Below, piece by piece: positions 1-8,618 of a stretch of DNA of 48,959 bases. The stretch is from positions 1-48,959 of the forward strand of contig CACAZM010000013.1 of the NCBI GenBank assembly GCA_902536935.1. The letters run 5' to 3'. The notes beneath the pieces were generated by a model that saw nothing but the letters and a program-made list of their open reading frames with translations, ran no database searches and was not told the DNA's origin. Position 1 is the stretch's first letter; each line of letters starts with the position of its first letter. A program made the translations under genes and the position numbers. Origin of the DNA: an uncultured Bacteroidota bacterium (GTDB lineage Bacteria > Bacteroidota > Bacteroidia > Flavobacteriales > Flavobacteriaceae).

Positions 1-2
1 AA

Positions 3-527
3 GAAACATATTTTGAATTAGGAGTAAATAACACTTCTTACGATTATACTTATCAGTCATCTAGTAATGATTTTGAACTCGATCCCTCTCCTGGAATATT
101 TCTCAGAGTTGGAATAGGTGAACTTTTACCAAATTTAGATTACGGATTTAGTTACCATCAATTTAATTCTATCGGAAGATTGTACGATGATACTTTTGAG
201 TGGAATACAAATTATGTTGGGGGTTTTCTTCAATTTGATTACCCTCTTATAAGTAATAAATTAATTTTAACTCCCGCAACAGAAATTTTGACACTATTTA
301 GCGGGAAACAATTTTCATTTGGTGAAATTTATACATTAGGTGAAGAGCCAGAGTTTACGGGTTTGTGGGTGTCACCAAGGCTAGGTATTATATATAAGGT
401 TGACTTTTCAAATTACATTTCACTTGGTGTCGGATACAATTTTTCAATAAGTCTTAATGCCACAAATTCAACAGATGAGAGCTTGATATTTAATTCACAC
501 CAATTATCAATTAAATTCGACTTATGA
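3..527 (+). CDS. Probable outer-membrane beta-barrel protein, 5' end outside window
   Basis: The reading frame is open from the first complete codon (position 3) to the TGA at 525-527, so only the C-terminal 174 residues are present and the true start lies upstream. The visible part has alternating hydrophobic and polar residues with many aromatic residues and glycines, and a final strand ending in F-D-L, which resembles the C-terminal strands of an outer-membrane barrel. A TTG at 180 could be read as a start, but the frame upstream of it is equally protein-like. The stop overlaps the ATG of the collagen-like gene (ATGA at 524-527), which suggests co-transcription and translational coupling, perhaps as an anchor or export partner. 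I do not recognise the family. Confidence 0.7.
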   Translation, partial: ETYFELGVNNTSYDYTYQSSSNDFELDPSPGIFLRVGIGELLPNLDYGFSYHQFNSIGRLYDDTFEWNTNYVGGFLQFDYPLISNKLILTPATEILTLFSGKQFSFGEIYTLGEEPEFTGLWVSPRLGIIYKVDFSNYISLGVGYNFSISLNATNSTDESLIFNSHQLSIKFDL

Positions 528-2728
528 AAAAAATATCTCTTATTATATGCATAACACTTTTGTCCTTTAATTTAGTTGGACAAAGCCAGAGAAATGGATT
601 TTCTTATCAAGCTTTGATCACCACTCCTCTTAATAATAATGATGTTGGGATAAACCTTCCTGGAGTAGATAAGGAAGTAATATCATATCGTAATAAGGAT
701 ATTTGTTTAAGATTTACATTTTTAAATTCTAGCCAAAATGTAGAGTATTTAGAAATTCAGAATACGAGAACTGATGATTATGGAATGGTAAACTTGGTTA
801 TTGGAACTGGAAGTCCTCAAAACGGTTATTCTTGGAATAATATTTCCTGGGGGGCTGAATCCAAGTCTTTAAAAGTTGAAGTTGATTATGGTTCTGATTT
901 TCAATCTAATTGTGAAAACTTTGTAGAACTAAGTCTACAAGAATTAACTGCCGTACCATATGCAATGTATGCTCCAGGCTTGATTGGGCCAACAGGTCCA
1001 GAAGGACCACAAGGTCCTGCTGGTGCTGATTCTTCGGTTCCTGGGCCACAAGGGCCTAAAGGAGATATTGGGCCAACAGGTCCAGAAGGACCACAAGGTC
1101 CTGCTGGTGCTGATTCTTCGGTTCCTGGGCCACAAGGGCCTAAAGGAGATATTGGGCCAACAGGTCCAGAAGGACCACAAGGTCCTGCTGGTGCTGATTC
1201 TTCGGTTCCTGGGCCTCAAGGACCACAAGGACAAAAAGGTGACCAAGGAGAACCAGGGATTACTGGAGCACAAGGTGCACCGGGCTCAAAAGGAGATAAA
1301 GGAGATACTGGAGCCCAAGGTATTTCAGTAACTTTAAAGGGAACGAAAGCAACAATTGCAGATTTACCAATTTCTGGCTCAGCTGGTGATGGATGGATAG
1401 TTACTACAGGAGATGGAGGCATTCATGCTGATGGAAGTTTGTGGTTTTGGAATATTACTGATGGTAAATGGGATGATATTGGCCCTATTGTTGGTCCACA
1501 AGGGGATCAAGGGCCTCAAGGGCAAACTGGTTCAACCGGTCCACAAGGTCAACAGGGTACTGCAGGTAATGATGGTGCAACAGGTCCACAAGGTCCTCCT
1601 GGTGCAGATGGCGTAGATGGTCAAGATGGTGCAACAGGTCCACAAGGCCCTCCAGGTGCAGATGGTGCAGATGGTGTAGTTGGTGCCACAGGTCTTGATG
1701 GAGCTGATGGGGATTCAGCATATGAAATTTGGTTATCACTTGGGAATACGGGTAATCAACAAGATTTTATAAATTCTTTAACTGGACCCCTAGGAAATGT
1801 TGTAGAAGATACAACACCACAACTTGGAGGTGATTTAGATACTAACGGGAACAACATTAATTTTGATGATACCTACAAAGCACAATTTGGTAATGATGCT
1901 GACCTCAATATATTTCACAATGGAGGTCATGGAATAGTAAGAGATGTAAGCGCTGGAAGCCTTTACCTGCAAAGTGACAATAATGTTATACTTTCTACTG
2001 ATAGTGGCACAAAAGTTATGGTTAAGGGGATTGGCAGTGGAGCAACTGAACTTTATCACAATAATGTTAAAAAGTTTGAAACCACAACAGGTGGTGTATC
2101 CATATTTGATCAAGCAATTCTTGAAGGTTCAACTCCCCATTTAACACTCAGACGAACTGACAATGCGAATGTTCCAACACTACGTTTTAAAGGTAGCTCT
2201 GGATCTGAGGGTGCAAGTATAGGCTTTGATGGTATTAATGGCTCACCCAATGAATTAATTTTTAAAACATACGATGGTTCAACACTCGCAGAACGATTTA
2301 GAGTTACAACCAGTGGAGCAACAGTTTCTGGTAATTTAAGTGCAAGTGGGAGTACGCCCATAACCTCTTCAGAAGGAGCTCTTTTTGGGTTTGATGCTGT
2401 AATTGATGTAAAAGCACCTGATGGTACAGGGGCAGCTATGGACTTTTTTAGTCCTAATGATAATGGCAAAGTACTTTCATATGATTACAATTTTGATTTG
2501 ACCCTGCAAATAAATGATGGATTGGGAGAGGGTTTTAATTGTTTGATTGTTCAAAAGGGTGTTGGAAAAATAATTTTTGAAGCCATGCCAGGTGCGAATC
2601 TAGTTTTAATTAATAGGCAAGGACACAATAAAACTGCCGGACAATATGCAGTTGTTTCAATTATAAATATTGGTAAAGACGGAAATAATAATGATCTCAT
2701 ATTAATTGGAGGAGATACAGGGTTGTAA
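524..2728 (+). CDS. Secreted collagen-like protein with phage tail-fibre-like C-terminal region
   Basis: This is a 734-residue protein with a signal peptide (about residues 1-20, ending near V-G-Q-S). An N-terminal domain runs to about residue 150. Two blocks of Gly-X-Y collagen-like triplets follow (about 154-266 and 323-395), separated by a roughly 55-residue non-collagen insert rich in W and G. The first block includes an almost exact 28-residue tandem repeat. The second block ends in a motif containing [11 protein letters not shown], known from other bacterial and phage collagen-like proteins. Residues about 450-525 (YKAQFGND ... NIFHNGG ... [12 protein letters not shown]) resemble repeat units of marine phage tail fibres. 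Collagen-like segments usually form trimeric stalks, so a surface fibre with a C-terminal head is inferred. There is no T9SS sorting domain, so the export route after the inner membrane is unclear. Confidence 0.8.
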   Translation: MKKISLIICITLLSFNLVGQSQRNGFSYQALITTPLNNNDVGINLPGVDKEVISYRNKDICLRFTFLNSSQNVEYLEIQNTRTDDYGMVNLVIGTGSPQNGYSWNNISWGAESKSLKVEVDYGSDFQSNCENFVELSLQELTAVPYAMYAPGLIGPTGPEGPQGPAGADSSVPGPQGPKGDIGPTGPEGPQGPAGADSSVPGPQGPKGDIGPTGPEGPQGPAGADSSVPGPQGPQGQKGDQGEPGITGAQGAPGSKGDKGDTGAQGISVTLKGTKATIADLPISGSAGDGWIVTTGDGGIHADGSLWFWNITDGKWDDIGPIVGPQGDQGPQGQTGSTGPQGQQGTAGNDGATGPQGPPGADGVDGQDGATGPQGPPGADGADGVVGATGLDGADGDSAYEIWLSLGNTGNQQDFINSLTGPLGNVVEDTTPQLGGDLDTNGNNINFDDTYKAQFGNDADLNIFHNGGHGIVRDVSAGSLYLQSDNNVILSTDSGTKVMVKGIGSGATELYHNNVKKFETTTGGVSIFDQAILEGSTPHLTLRRTDNANVPTLRFKGSSGSEGASIGFDGINGSPNELIFKTYDGSTLAERFRVTTSGATVSGNLSASGSTPITSSEGALFGFDAVIDVKAPDGTGAAMDFFSPNDNGKVLSYDYNFDLTLQINDGLGEGFNCLIVQKGVGKIIFEAMPGANLVLINRQGHNKTAGQYAVVSIINIGKDGNNNDLILIGGDTGL
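983..1215 (+). repeat. 84-bp tandem repeat encoding collagen-like triplets
   Basis: Copy 1 (983-1066) and copy 2 (1067-1150) are identical over 84 bases. Copy 3 starts at 1151 and is identical to them for the first 65 bases (to 1215), then diverges into other Gly-X-Y codons. The unit is in frame and encodes 28 residues: [13 protein letters not shown], then an A-D-S-S-V break, then GPQGPKGD and one more residue. Perfect nucleotide identity, including third codon positions, points to recent duplication or gene conversion, so copy number may vary between strains. Confidence 0.95.
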
Positions 2729-2729
2729 A

Positions 2730-3548
2730 ATGAAGTGTAGTATATACGCAATTATAATATTTCATTTCTCATTTAGTCCCATAAATGGCCAAATAACTCC
2801 TAGTCAGTTTGGGGTTTTTCACCCTCCACCACCAGATGGGTTGGTTCCCGAAAGAGCTTCTATTTCTGCTTATCAAATCAAACAAGATTACCCAGCATCA
2901 TCTGATGGTTTTTATTGGATATCAAACACTAATATTAATGGTGGTATCCCATTTAAAATTTATGCTGACATGACTACAGACGGTGGAGGTTGGACACTAA
3001 TTATGAAAAACCCATCTTACGATGTTTGGGGTGGTGATGATTGTGATTTAGCAAAAAACAGGGCAATAGCATTTAATACAAATAACCCATTTACAAGTAA
3101 TGAGGATGTAATGGATGAATCTGGTGTAGGATACTCAATTATTGGATGGGCTGATTACATTAAAAAAAGTGAAAGTGGTTTTCAATACATGATTGATGCC
3201 CATCAAAGAGGTAATTATGGAGGAATATGGACAGCTAACGGAAACTATAGCTTTGTAAATACTGACAGTTCACAAACTGATGTAACAATTGATCAGAAAT
3301 TCGGAGACTGGAATTATGTTACAAATGGAGATGGAATCCAAAAAAGGATGCCTTGGTATCGCATGACATGTGCAAGAAGAGGGTTAATTACTACTGATGA
3401 CGAGGTAAGTGACCATTGGTGGGGAACCTTGTTAACAAGAGCTAGTGGGTGGGTTACGGCTCCATGGATTTATGATAATGGGATTGCTGGTCAAACAACA
3501 ACTCAAAATGAGAGAAAACCTTCTGTGATTTGGTATTGGGTTAGATAA
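2730..3548 (+). CDS. Secreted fibrinogen-domain (FReD-like) protein, copy 1
   Basis: This 272-residue protein begins at the ATG at 2730, one base after the stop of the collagen-like gene; a TTG at 2706 is in frame but would spoil the signal peptide (about residues 1-20, ending I-N-G-Q). After a proline-rich HPPPPDG segment (31-37) come the hallmarks of the fibrinogen C-terminal globular domain: a YQIKQDYP segment, DGFYWI, then PFKIYADMTTDGGGWTLIM (74-92), which corresponds to the conserved PFxVxCDM...GGGWTxI core. It ends in IWYWVR, like other bacterial versions. In animals these domains bind acetylated sugars, so a carbohydrate-binding or adhesive role is inferred. The next gene is a clear paralogue, and the upstream gene supplies a collagen-like chain. 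Confidence 0.82.
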   Translation: MKCSIYAIIIFHFSFSPINGQITPSQFGVFHPPPPDGLVPERASISAYQIKQDYPASSDGFYWISNTNINGGIPFKIYADMTTDGGGWTLIMKNPSYDVWGGDDCDLAKNRAIAFNTNNPFTSNEDVMDESGVGYSIIGWADYIKKSESGFQYMIDAHQRGNYGGIWTANGNYSFVNTDSSQTDVTIDQKFGDWNYVTNGDGIQKRMPWYRMTCARRGLITTDDEVSDHWWGTLLTRASGWVTAPWIYDNGIAGQTTTQNERKPSVIWYWVR

Positions 3549-3563
3549 CTTTATGTTTAAGGC

Positions 3564-4355
3564 ATGAAATTATTTTCTGATTTTACTATGATTTTTTTAA
3601 TGTTTTTTTCAAATCTAAATGGTCAGATAGTCCCAAGCCAGTATGGCTTTCTTCATCCACCTCCTCCAGACGGTTTAACTCCAGAAACAGCTTCTAGTTC
3701 TGCATATCAAATTAAGCAAGATTATCCTAACTCTACAGATGGTATTTATTGGATTGAAAATATTAATTTAAATGGAGGTGCCCCCTTTGAAATATATGCT
3801 GATATGACTACAGATGGGGGTGGCTGGACATTAATTATGAAAAATTCCTCAAACCAAGGGTGGACCATAGCAAACGCAATAGAAAAAAATGCAACTAACC
3901 CTCCAGATATTAATGAAATTAACGTTAAAAACTCAATAAATTATTCAATTATTGGATGGGCTGACTACATTAAAAAAACTGAAAGTGGTTTTCAATATAT
4001 GATTGATGGCAAAACTAGAGGTAGTTACGGAGGAATATGGACTGCTAATGAAAACTACAGTTTTGTTAATACTGACATTTCTCAAACCAACATTACGATT
4101 GATCAAAAGTTCGGAAATTGGAATTATGTTGAGGATAATGGTATTGGACAAAGAATGCCATGGTATCAAACTCAACAAAATTGCAGCATGTCAAAAGGTA
4201 TTATTACTACTGATGACGATGAGTGCGATAACTGGTGGGGAGCATTAATAACTAAAAGAACTGGCTTTGATCCTTCTCCCTGGATTAGATCCAATGGAAT
4301 TGATAGCGACAACTATATGAGAGAACCAGGAATAATTTGGTACTGGGTAAGATAA
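3564..4355 (+). CDS. Secreted fibrinogen-domain (FReD-like) protein, copy 2
   Basis: This 263-residue tandem paralogue starts at ATG 3564, only 15 bases after copy 1. The two proteins align without gaps for the first ~94 residues: signal peptide, HPPPPDG, YQIKQDYP, PFEIYADMTTDGGGWTLIM. They diverge most around residues 95-125 and near the C-terminus, where this copy has a short insert with C-S-M and D-D-E-C-D. Both end IWYWVR. Middle segments (YSIIGWADYIKK, ESGFQYMID) are nearly identical in both. The divergent segments correspond to the part of the fold that carries the ligand and calcium sites in animal fibrinogen-related lectins, so the two copies may differ in specificity (inference). No sorting domain or lipobox is visible. 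Confidence 0.82.
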   Translation: MKLFSDFTMIFLMFFSNLNGQIVPSQYGFLHPPPPDGLTPETASSSAYQIKQDYPNSTDGIYWIENINLNGGAPFEIYADMTTDGGGWTLIMKNSSNQGWTIANAIEKNATNPPDINEINVKNSINYSIIGWADYIKKTESGFQYMIDGKTRGSYGGIWTANENYSFVNTDISQTNITIDQKFGNWNYVEDNGIGQRMPWYQTQQNCSMSKGIITTDDDECDNWWGALITKRTGFDPSPWIRSNGIDSDNYMREPGIIWYWVR

Positions 4356-4424
4356 TCTCATAGAAAAAATTATTTTAATCTTTTAGATAAGTAACTTTAG
4401 TAAATAGCTCATTATCACAAATAT

Positions 4425-4452
4425 AAATAGCTATTTTAAAATAATTATTTTA
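4425..4452. promoter_or_regulatory. Two adjacent perfect palindromes upstream of the AlkB-type gene
   Basis: A 12-base palindrome (AAATAGCTATTT, 4425-4436) is followed immediately by a 16-base palindrome (TAAAATAATTATTTTA, 4437-4452), ending 10 bases before the ATG at 4463. They could be operator half-sites for a dimeric regulator. The surroundings are very AT-rich, which makes AT palindromes more likely by chance. The rest of 4356-4462 shows no gene. Confidence 0.3.
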
Positions 4453-4462
4453 TTTTTCGGCC

Positions 4463-5509
4463 ATGAAAGATTTAAAATATCTTTTTGCGTATACAGTTCC
4501 TTTAGCTGCTTTTATTTCTTTTGCATCAACAGGAATTGGCACCTATGCAGCCGTGATTTATGCCTTTGTGGTATTGCCATTTTTAGATGTTGTTTTAGGG
4601 AAAAACACAACAAACTTGGATGATGAAACGCGTAACAGCAAGGCCATTAACAAACTCTTTGATTTGATGCTGTATTTCAATCTACCAATTGTTTTTGGAT
4701 TAATGTCTTATTTCTTTTTCCAAGTCACAAATCAGAGTTACACAACTTCAGAGTGGATTGGCTTGTCGCTTTCAGCAGGGATTTTGTTAGCTACCAATGG
4801 AATCAATGTCGCACACGAATTAGGACACAGACAATCATTTTTGGAACGAACGATGAGTAAAGTACTTTATATTCCTTGTTTGTACATGCATTTTTACATC
4901 GAGCACAATTTTGGACATCATATGAAAGTGGCAACTCCCGATGATGGAGCAACAGCCAAATACAACCAAAGTGTTTATGCTTTTTGGATTCGCTCTGTTT
5001 CCAAACAGTATGTTGATGCCTGGAAAAAGCAAATTGATTTGTTATCAGCTAAAAAACGTTCGTTTTTATCTTTTTATAACGACATGTTTTGGTATCACAT
5101 GATCCAGCCCCTGTATTTGGTTACCGTATTATTTATGTTTTCACAAACTGCCATGTTATTTGCCATAGTTGCAGGGGTGATTTCGTTTTTGTTTTTGGAG
5201 TGTATCAATTACATTGAGCACTATGGTCTGCTTCGATCCAAGACTCCATCAGGGCGTTATGAACGTGTACAAACCCACCACTCGTGGAATTCAAATTACA
5301 ACATTGGTCGTATTGTATTGTATGAACTGACTAGGCATAGTGATCACCATTTTAAGTCTGCAAAAAAATATCAGCTTTTAGAAACCCATAAAGAAAGTCC
5401 TCATTTGCCCGTTGGCTATCCCGCTTCTATTTTGTTGAGTTTGTTTCCTCCATTGTGGTTTTTTGTAATGAATCCAAGGGTTCCAACATATATGAAACCC
5501 TCTGTTTAG
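4463..5509 (+). CDS. alkB: AlkB-type membrane alkane/fatty-acyl hydroxylase
   Basis: This 348-residue integral membrane di-iron monooxygenase would insert oxygen into a terminal methyl group (alkane 1-monooxygenase family). All histidine boxes are present: HELGH (118-122), EHNFGHH (147-153), HYG (253-255, following NYIE, an AlkB signature), THH (271-273) and RHSDHH (291-296). Hydrophobic membrane segments lie at the N-terminus, around 75-115 and around 225-250. Length is typical, slightly short compared with Pseudomonas AlkB. No rubredoxin or rubredoxin reductase lies nearby, so electron partners must be encoded elsewhere. It is a single-gene unit between unrelated neighbours. The substrate is not shown by sequence; medium-chain alkanes or fatty-acid derivatives are possible. 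Confidence 0.85.
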   Translation: MKDLKYLFAYTVPLAAFISFASTGIGTYAAVIYAFVVLPFLDVVLGKNTTNLDDETRNSKAINKLFDLMLYFNLPIVFGLMSYFFFQVTNQSYTTSEWIGLSLSAGILLATNGINVAHELGHRQSFLERTMSKVLYIPCLYMHFYIEHNFGHHMKVATPDDGATAKYNQSVYAFWIRSVSKQYVDAWKKQIDLLSAKKRSFLSFYNDMFWYHMIQPLYLVTVLFMFSQTAMLFAIVAGVISFLFLECINYIEHYGLLRSKTPSGRYERVQTHHSWNSNYNIGRIVLYELTRHSDHHFKSAKKYQLLETHKESPHLPVGYPASILLSLFPPLWFFVMNPRVPTYMKPSV

Positions 5510-5597
5510 GTATGAGCAAAGAGGCGTATCAATCGATTTATTTGTTTAATGTTAAATAATTGTAAATTAGCTAATCTTTCTTGCGAAATAAATTACA

Positions 5598-6233
5598 ATG
5601 ATAGAAAGTATAGAAGAAGTTAAGTTTTTAGGAATTAAACTCATCAATTCTGGAGATTTTTTTGAACTTTTATTACGATTACTATTAAACACATTTGTTG
5701 TGTATCTAATCACACATAAGGTTTATTTAAAAAATAACAAAAACTATCAATTTTATTTTGGTTATAACAACATTTCCATTGTTACTTTTTTAATGTGTTT
5801 TTTATTGAGCAGTGTAAAATTAGAATTAGGTTTTGCTCTTGGGCTATTTGCTCTTTTCACTATTATTCGTTTTCGTACAGGAACTATCCCGATTAAAGAA
5901 ATGACATATTTATTTGTCGTTATTGGGGTTGCTGTTATCAATGCCTTGGCAAACAAAAAAGTAAGCTATTTTGAACTTCTTTTTGCCAATTTTGCAATCA
6001 TATTTTTTGTCAATTATTTTGAGAATATCTCTCCCAGAACTAAACCAGAAAAAAAAGAAACAGTTTCTTTAACCTTGCAAAAATTTGATCAGTTTACGTC
6101 ATTACCAATTGACAAAAAGAGATCACATCTTGAGCAACTTATTAGTAAATCTATTACTCATTATAAAATCAAAAAAATCAATCAGCTTGACAACAGTGCT
6201 GAGCTTACAGTTTATACTAAAATTGTTGACTAA
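5598..6233 (+). CDS. DUF4956 membrane protein
   Basis: This 211-residue protein has three to four predicted membrane segments within about residues 20-145 and a soluble C-terminal domain. The segment GFALGLFALFTIIRFRTGT, then PIKEMTYLFVVIGVAVINAL, is the conserved core of DUF4956. DUF4956 genes often sit beside VTC-domain polyphosphate polymerases and CotH-family genes. Here a DUF2490 gene follows 21 bases downstream and a CotH gene lies convergently beyond, but no VTC-domain gene is in the window. The biochemical function is unknown. A role in a membrane-linked phosphotransfer or polyphosphate system is suggested only by that association. Confidence 0.75.
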   Translation: MIESIEEVKFLGIKLINSGDFFELLLRLLLNTFVVYLITHKVYLKNNKNYQFYFGYNNISIVTFLMCFLLSSVKLELGFALGLFALFTIIRFRTGTIPIKEMTYLFVVIGVAVINALANKKVSYFELLFANFAIIFFVNYFENISPRTKPEKKETVSLTLQKFDQFTSLPIDKKRSHLEQLISKSITHYKIKKINQLDNSAELTVYTKIVD

Positions 6234-6254
6234 ATACTGAACTTTCAAATTATT

Positions 6255-6959
6255 ATGAGTATTAGATCTTTTTTATTTACCTGTATCATCTTATGCCACT
6301 TCCTTTTATCTGCACAAGATGAAATGATCCAAGAAAATAACCAAAGTTTTCAAAGTTGGAATGCTTTTCAAATTCAGTATTCTCCAATAGATAAACTCAG
6401 TCTTGATATTGAAACTCAGTTACGACTTAAATCAATGGGTGACACTTACAATATGTCATTTATTCAACTTGAAGCACAATATGAACCTCAACCCTATATA
6501 GAAGTTGGTGTGGGTTATAGAAATTTTGATAGGCTAGACGATATTGGTAAACAACAAGGCCATGAAAAGTTTAATCGATTTTATGGTTATGTTCAAGCCA
6601 AAAAATCATTCGAAAGATTCGATATAAGATTTCGATTACAACATCAAGTTAGAAATCAACTTGACAACTCTGAAAGTTCTAAAAATAATAGTAGATGGCG
6701 TTACAAATTATCTTCAATATATAATATTCCAAATTGGGCTTTAGACCCACGATTAAGTATAGAATTTTTTATGCTTGATGAATTTTATAGTAAAGAAGCT
6801 TATGATAAATATCGATTGTCTTTAGGTACTAAAAAGAGATTTTCAAAATCAAGAGCTCTTTCATTCAAATATTTATTTGAAAAAAATATTGGAATTAATG
6901 GGTCAAAGCCATTTCATATTTTGAGTTTAAGATATGAGTACAGATTTGTCAGAAATTGA
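6255..6959 (+). CDS. DUF2490 outer-membrane beta-barrel protein
   Basis: This 234-residue protein has a signal peptide (about 1-20, ending L-L-S-A-Q). The mature part is strongly amphipathic beta, with aromatic-rich strands such as IEVGVGYRNFDR and RFRLQHQVRNQL and a final strand LRYEYRF, typical of the DUF2490 family of outer-membrane barrels. It lies 21 bases after the DUF4956 gene and is probably co-transcribed with it. It may be an outer-membrane channel or scaffold for the same system. No enzymatic motif is seen. Confidence 0.7.
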   Translation: MSIRSFLFTCIILCHFLLSAQDEMIQENNQSFQSWNAFQIQYSPIDKLSLDIETQLRLKSMGDTYNMSFIQLEAQYEPQPYIEVGVGYRNFDRLDDIGKQQGHEKFNRFYGYVQAKKSFERFDIRFRLQHQVRNQLDNSESSKNNSRWRYKLSSIYNIPNWALDPRLSIEFFMLDEFYSKEAYDKYRLSLGTKKRFSKSRALSFKYLFEKNIGINGSKPFHILSLRYEYRFVRN

Positions 6960-6965
6960 TAATTA

Positions 6966-6983
6966 CTTTAGGCGTATCTAAAG
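6966..6983. terminator. Small hairpin between convergent genes
   Basis: The inverted repeat CTTTAG / CTAAAG with a six-base loop lies exactly where the DUF2490 gene (plus) and the CotH gene (minus) converge, and includes the CotH stop. The stem is only 6 bp and there is no long T tract, so it is a weak candidate for a bidirectional terminator. Confidence 0.2.
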
Positions 6984-8510
6984 GTTTCCCTTCATCCAAG
7001 TTAATCTTTCGTCAAGCCAAGAACTAAGATATTCAACATCCTCGTCATATGTTTGGAAAATCGCAGAATTATTGTTCCACATGCCTTCACCAAGATTTTG
7101 GTATATTTCATAATTAAGTTCTTGAGACCTGTCTATTAGATCGTGAAATTTATCTATAAAGTCTAAAAACTCATCTTTTTTATTATAATAAAAATCATAA
7201 CGCTCGATTACTTTATTTTTAAAAAAGGGGTCTTCAAGTAAACGATCATACCATGGGTTTTCGCTAGTCCAATTACCACTTGGGTAAAATGCGGAGCCGT
7301 TATAGTCAGCATTTCCATAGGAAAGGTCAAAATCCCATATAGGGCCCATTTTAATTTTTCCACCAGGGATATAATTAAAAAATACACTTGAATATCCGTA
7401 TGTGTCTACTGATTTTCCAATTTCATTGATCAAATACCAATCTATAAATGAATTAATATCTATGTAAGGCCGATAACCATTTTCAGGATCTTTAAAGTTA
7501 TTTCCAAATAAGACTTCTTCAAACTCATTAATAAAATTTTCAATAACTGAATAAGCTTCTGAGTTATACTCAATATTTCCAGGCTCTTTAATATTAAAAA
7601 CAGTATCAGTCCAAGGAAATTTAAGCATGCGGTTTCTAAATATATTAGGCTCAAAATAAATATCATCACTATCGACTCGGTGTCGTTGATCCATTTCAAC
7701 TAAAAAACCTGAATCTCCAATGTTAACACGATTTCTTGATTCTTCAACTTTTTGAGCAAGAACATAGGTGCCTTGAGGCTCACCATTCATGAAAAGTTCA
7801 ACATATTTACCTTCAGGCGAGTAATCGAAATTGCTAATTCTTCCCATTTCATATGTTAACTTATTACGAATCATACTTCGATCGTAATGTTCTGCAAGTA
7901 AAACCCAACGCCTATCTTCAGGCATGGCAAGTACTTCTTGTTTTTCTGAAAATTTAACCTGATAAGGCTTTTTTGCAGTCCCTCCGTCCCACCAAGTTGA
8001 GTTGCCACGACCGCGTATTTGAATTGAAGTATTGACTAGATCAAAGAAATCAAGACCGCCATAGATCGAAATTTGTGCTGAAATGTAGTCCTCTTTAGAT
8101 AGAACTTCTTGGTTAAAAGTGTTAAGATAAACAATTGGAAGACCTGTGTGATATTTGAGTCGTATAAAATAGTCTTTACCGTTGTTACCTTCATCCAATA
8201 TGGTGATCAGACGCGTTTTACTAAAATCGTTCTTGCTTACAGAGCTGGTCTGTTCTTCCCCATTGATATATACATAAGAACCATCAAATTCATAGGTTGC
8301 AATTAATGAATTAATTGAAGATTCGTATGGGGCAAAACCGCTAAACGTATTATCATTATCAAAGTTTAGTTTTATATCTCTTTCTAAAGAGGGGTTGTTA
8401 GATTTTAGAAAACTAACTGATAAAAGGTTTATGTTACCAAGGTCAATTTCTTCCTCTTTTTGGCATGACAGTATAAGAAATGAGAGAAATATAAATGAAA
8501 CTTTACGCAC
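6978..8510 (-). CDS. CotH-family (spore coat kinase-like) lipoprotein
   Basis: This 510-residue lipoprotein has lipobox cysteine C16 (FLILSC). Residues about 20-130 look like a small beta domain. The CotH domain fills about 135-505: RGRGNSTWW, KKPYQVKFS, MPEDRRWVLLAEHYDRSMIRNKL and the acidic motif GPIWDFDLSYGN with D393 and D395, corresponding to the metal-binding DFD of CotH atypical protein kinases. In Bacillus, CotH phosphorylates coat proteins; in Bacteroidota it is mostly uncharacterised and surface or periplasm linked. It converges on the DUF4956-DUF2490 pair, and CotH with DUF4956 is a recurrent association. Phosphorylation of an exported protein is possible but not demonstrated by sequence. 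Confidence 0.82.
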   Translation of the reverse strand: MRKVSFIFLSFLILSCQKEEEIDLGNINLLSVSFLKSNNPSLERDIKLNFDNDNTFSGFAPYESSINSLIATYEFDGSYVYINGEEQTSSVSKNDFSKTRLITILDEGNNGKDYFIRLKYHTGLPIVYLNTFNQEVLSKEDYISAQISIYGGLDFFDLVNTSIQIRGRGNSTWWDGGTAKKPYQVKFSEKQEVLAMPEDRRWVLLAEHYDRSMIRNKLTYEMGRISNFDYSPEGKYVELFMNGEPQGTYVLAQKVEESRNRVNIGDSGFLVEMDQRHRVDSDDIYFEPNIFRNRMLKFPWTDTVFNIKEPGNIEYNSEAYSVIENFINEFEEVLFGNNFKDPENGYRPYIDINSFIDWYLINEIGKSVDTYGYSSVFFNYIPGGKIKMGPIWDFDLSYGNADYNGSAFYPSGNWTSENPWYDRLLEDPFFKNKVIERYDFYYNKKDEFLDFIDKFHDLIDRSQELNYEIYQNLGEGMWNNNSAIFQTYDEDVEYLSSWLDERLTWMKGNL

Positions 8511-8618
8511 TATGTTTCTTTTTAAAATCTTAAAATATTTACTATAAACTTACTGAAAAATTAAGCTAAAAGCACAGAATCTATTTCTTAATTTAAGATT
8601 GAAAAGTAGGACTATTAA

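Noticed and set aside
983-1215. CRISPR-like array
   Set aside because: The 84-base units are directly adjacent with no spacers and are in frame with a collagen-like protein.
944-1331. Long open frames on both strands overlapping the collagen-like repeats
   Set aside because: They follow from the repetitive Gly-X-Y codons and have low-complexity translations; the real frame has a signal peptide and domain structure.
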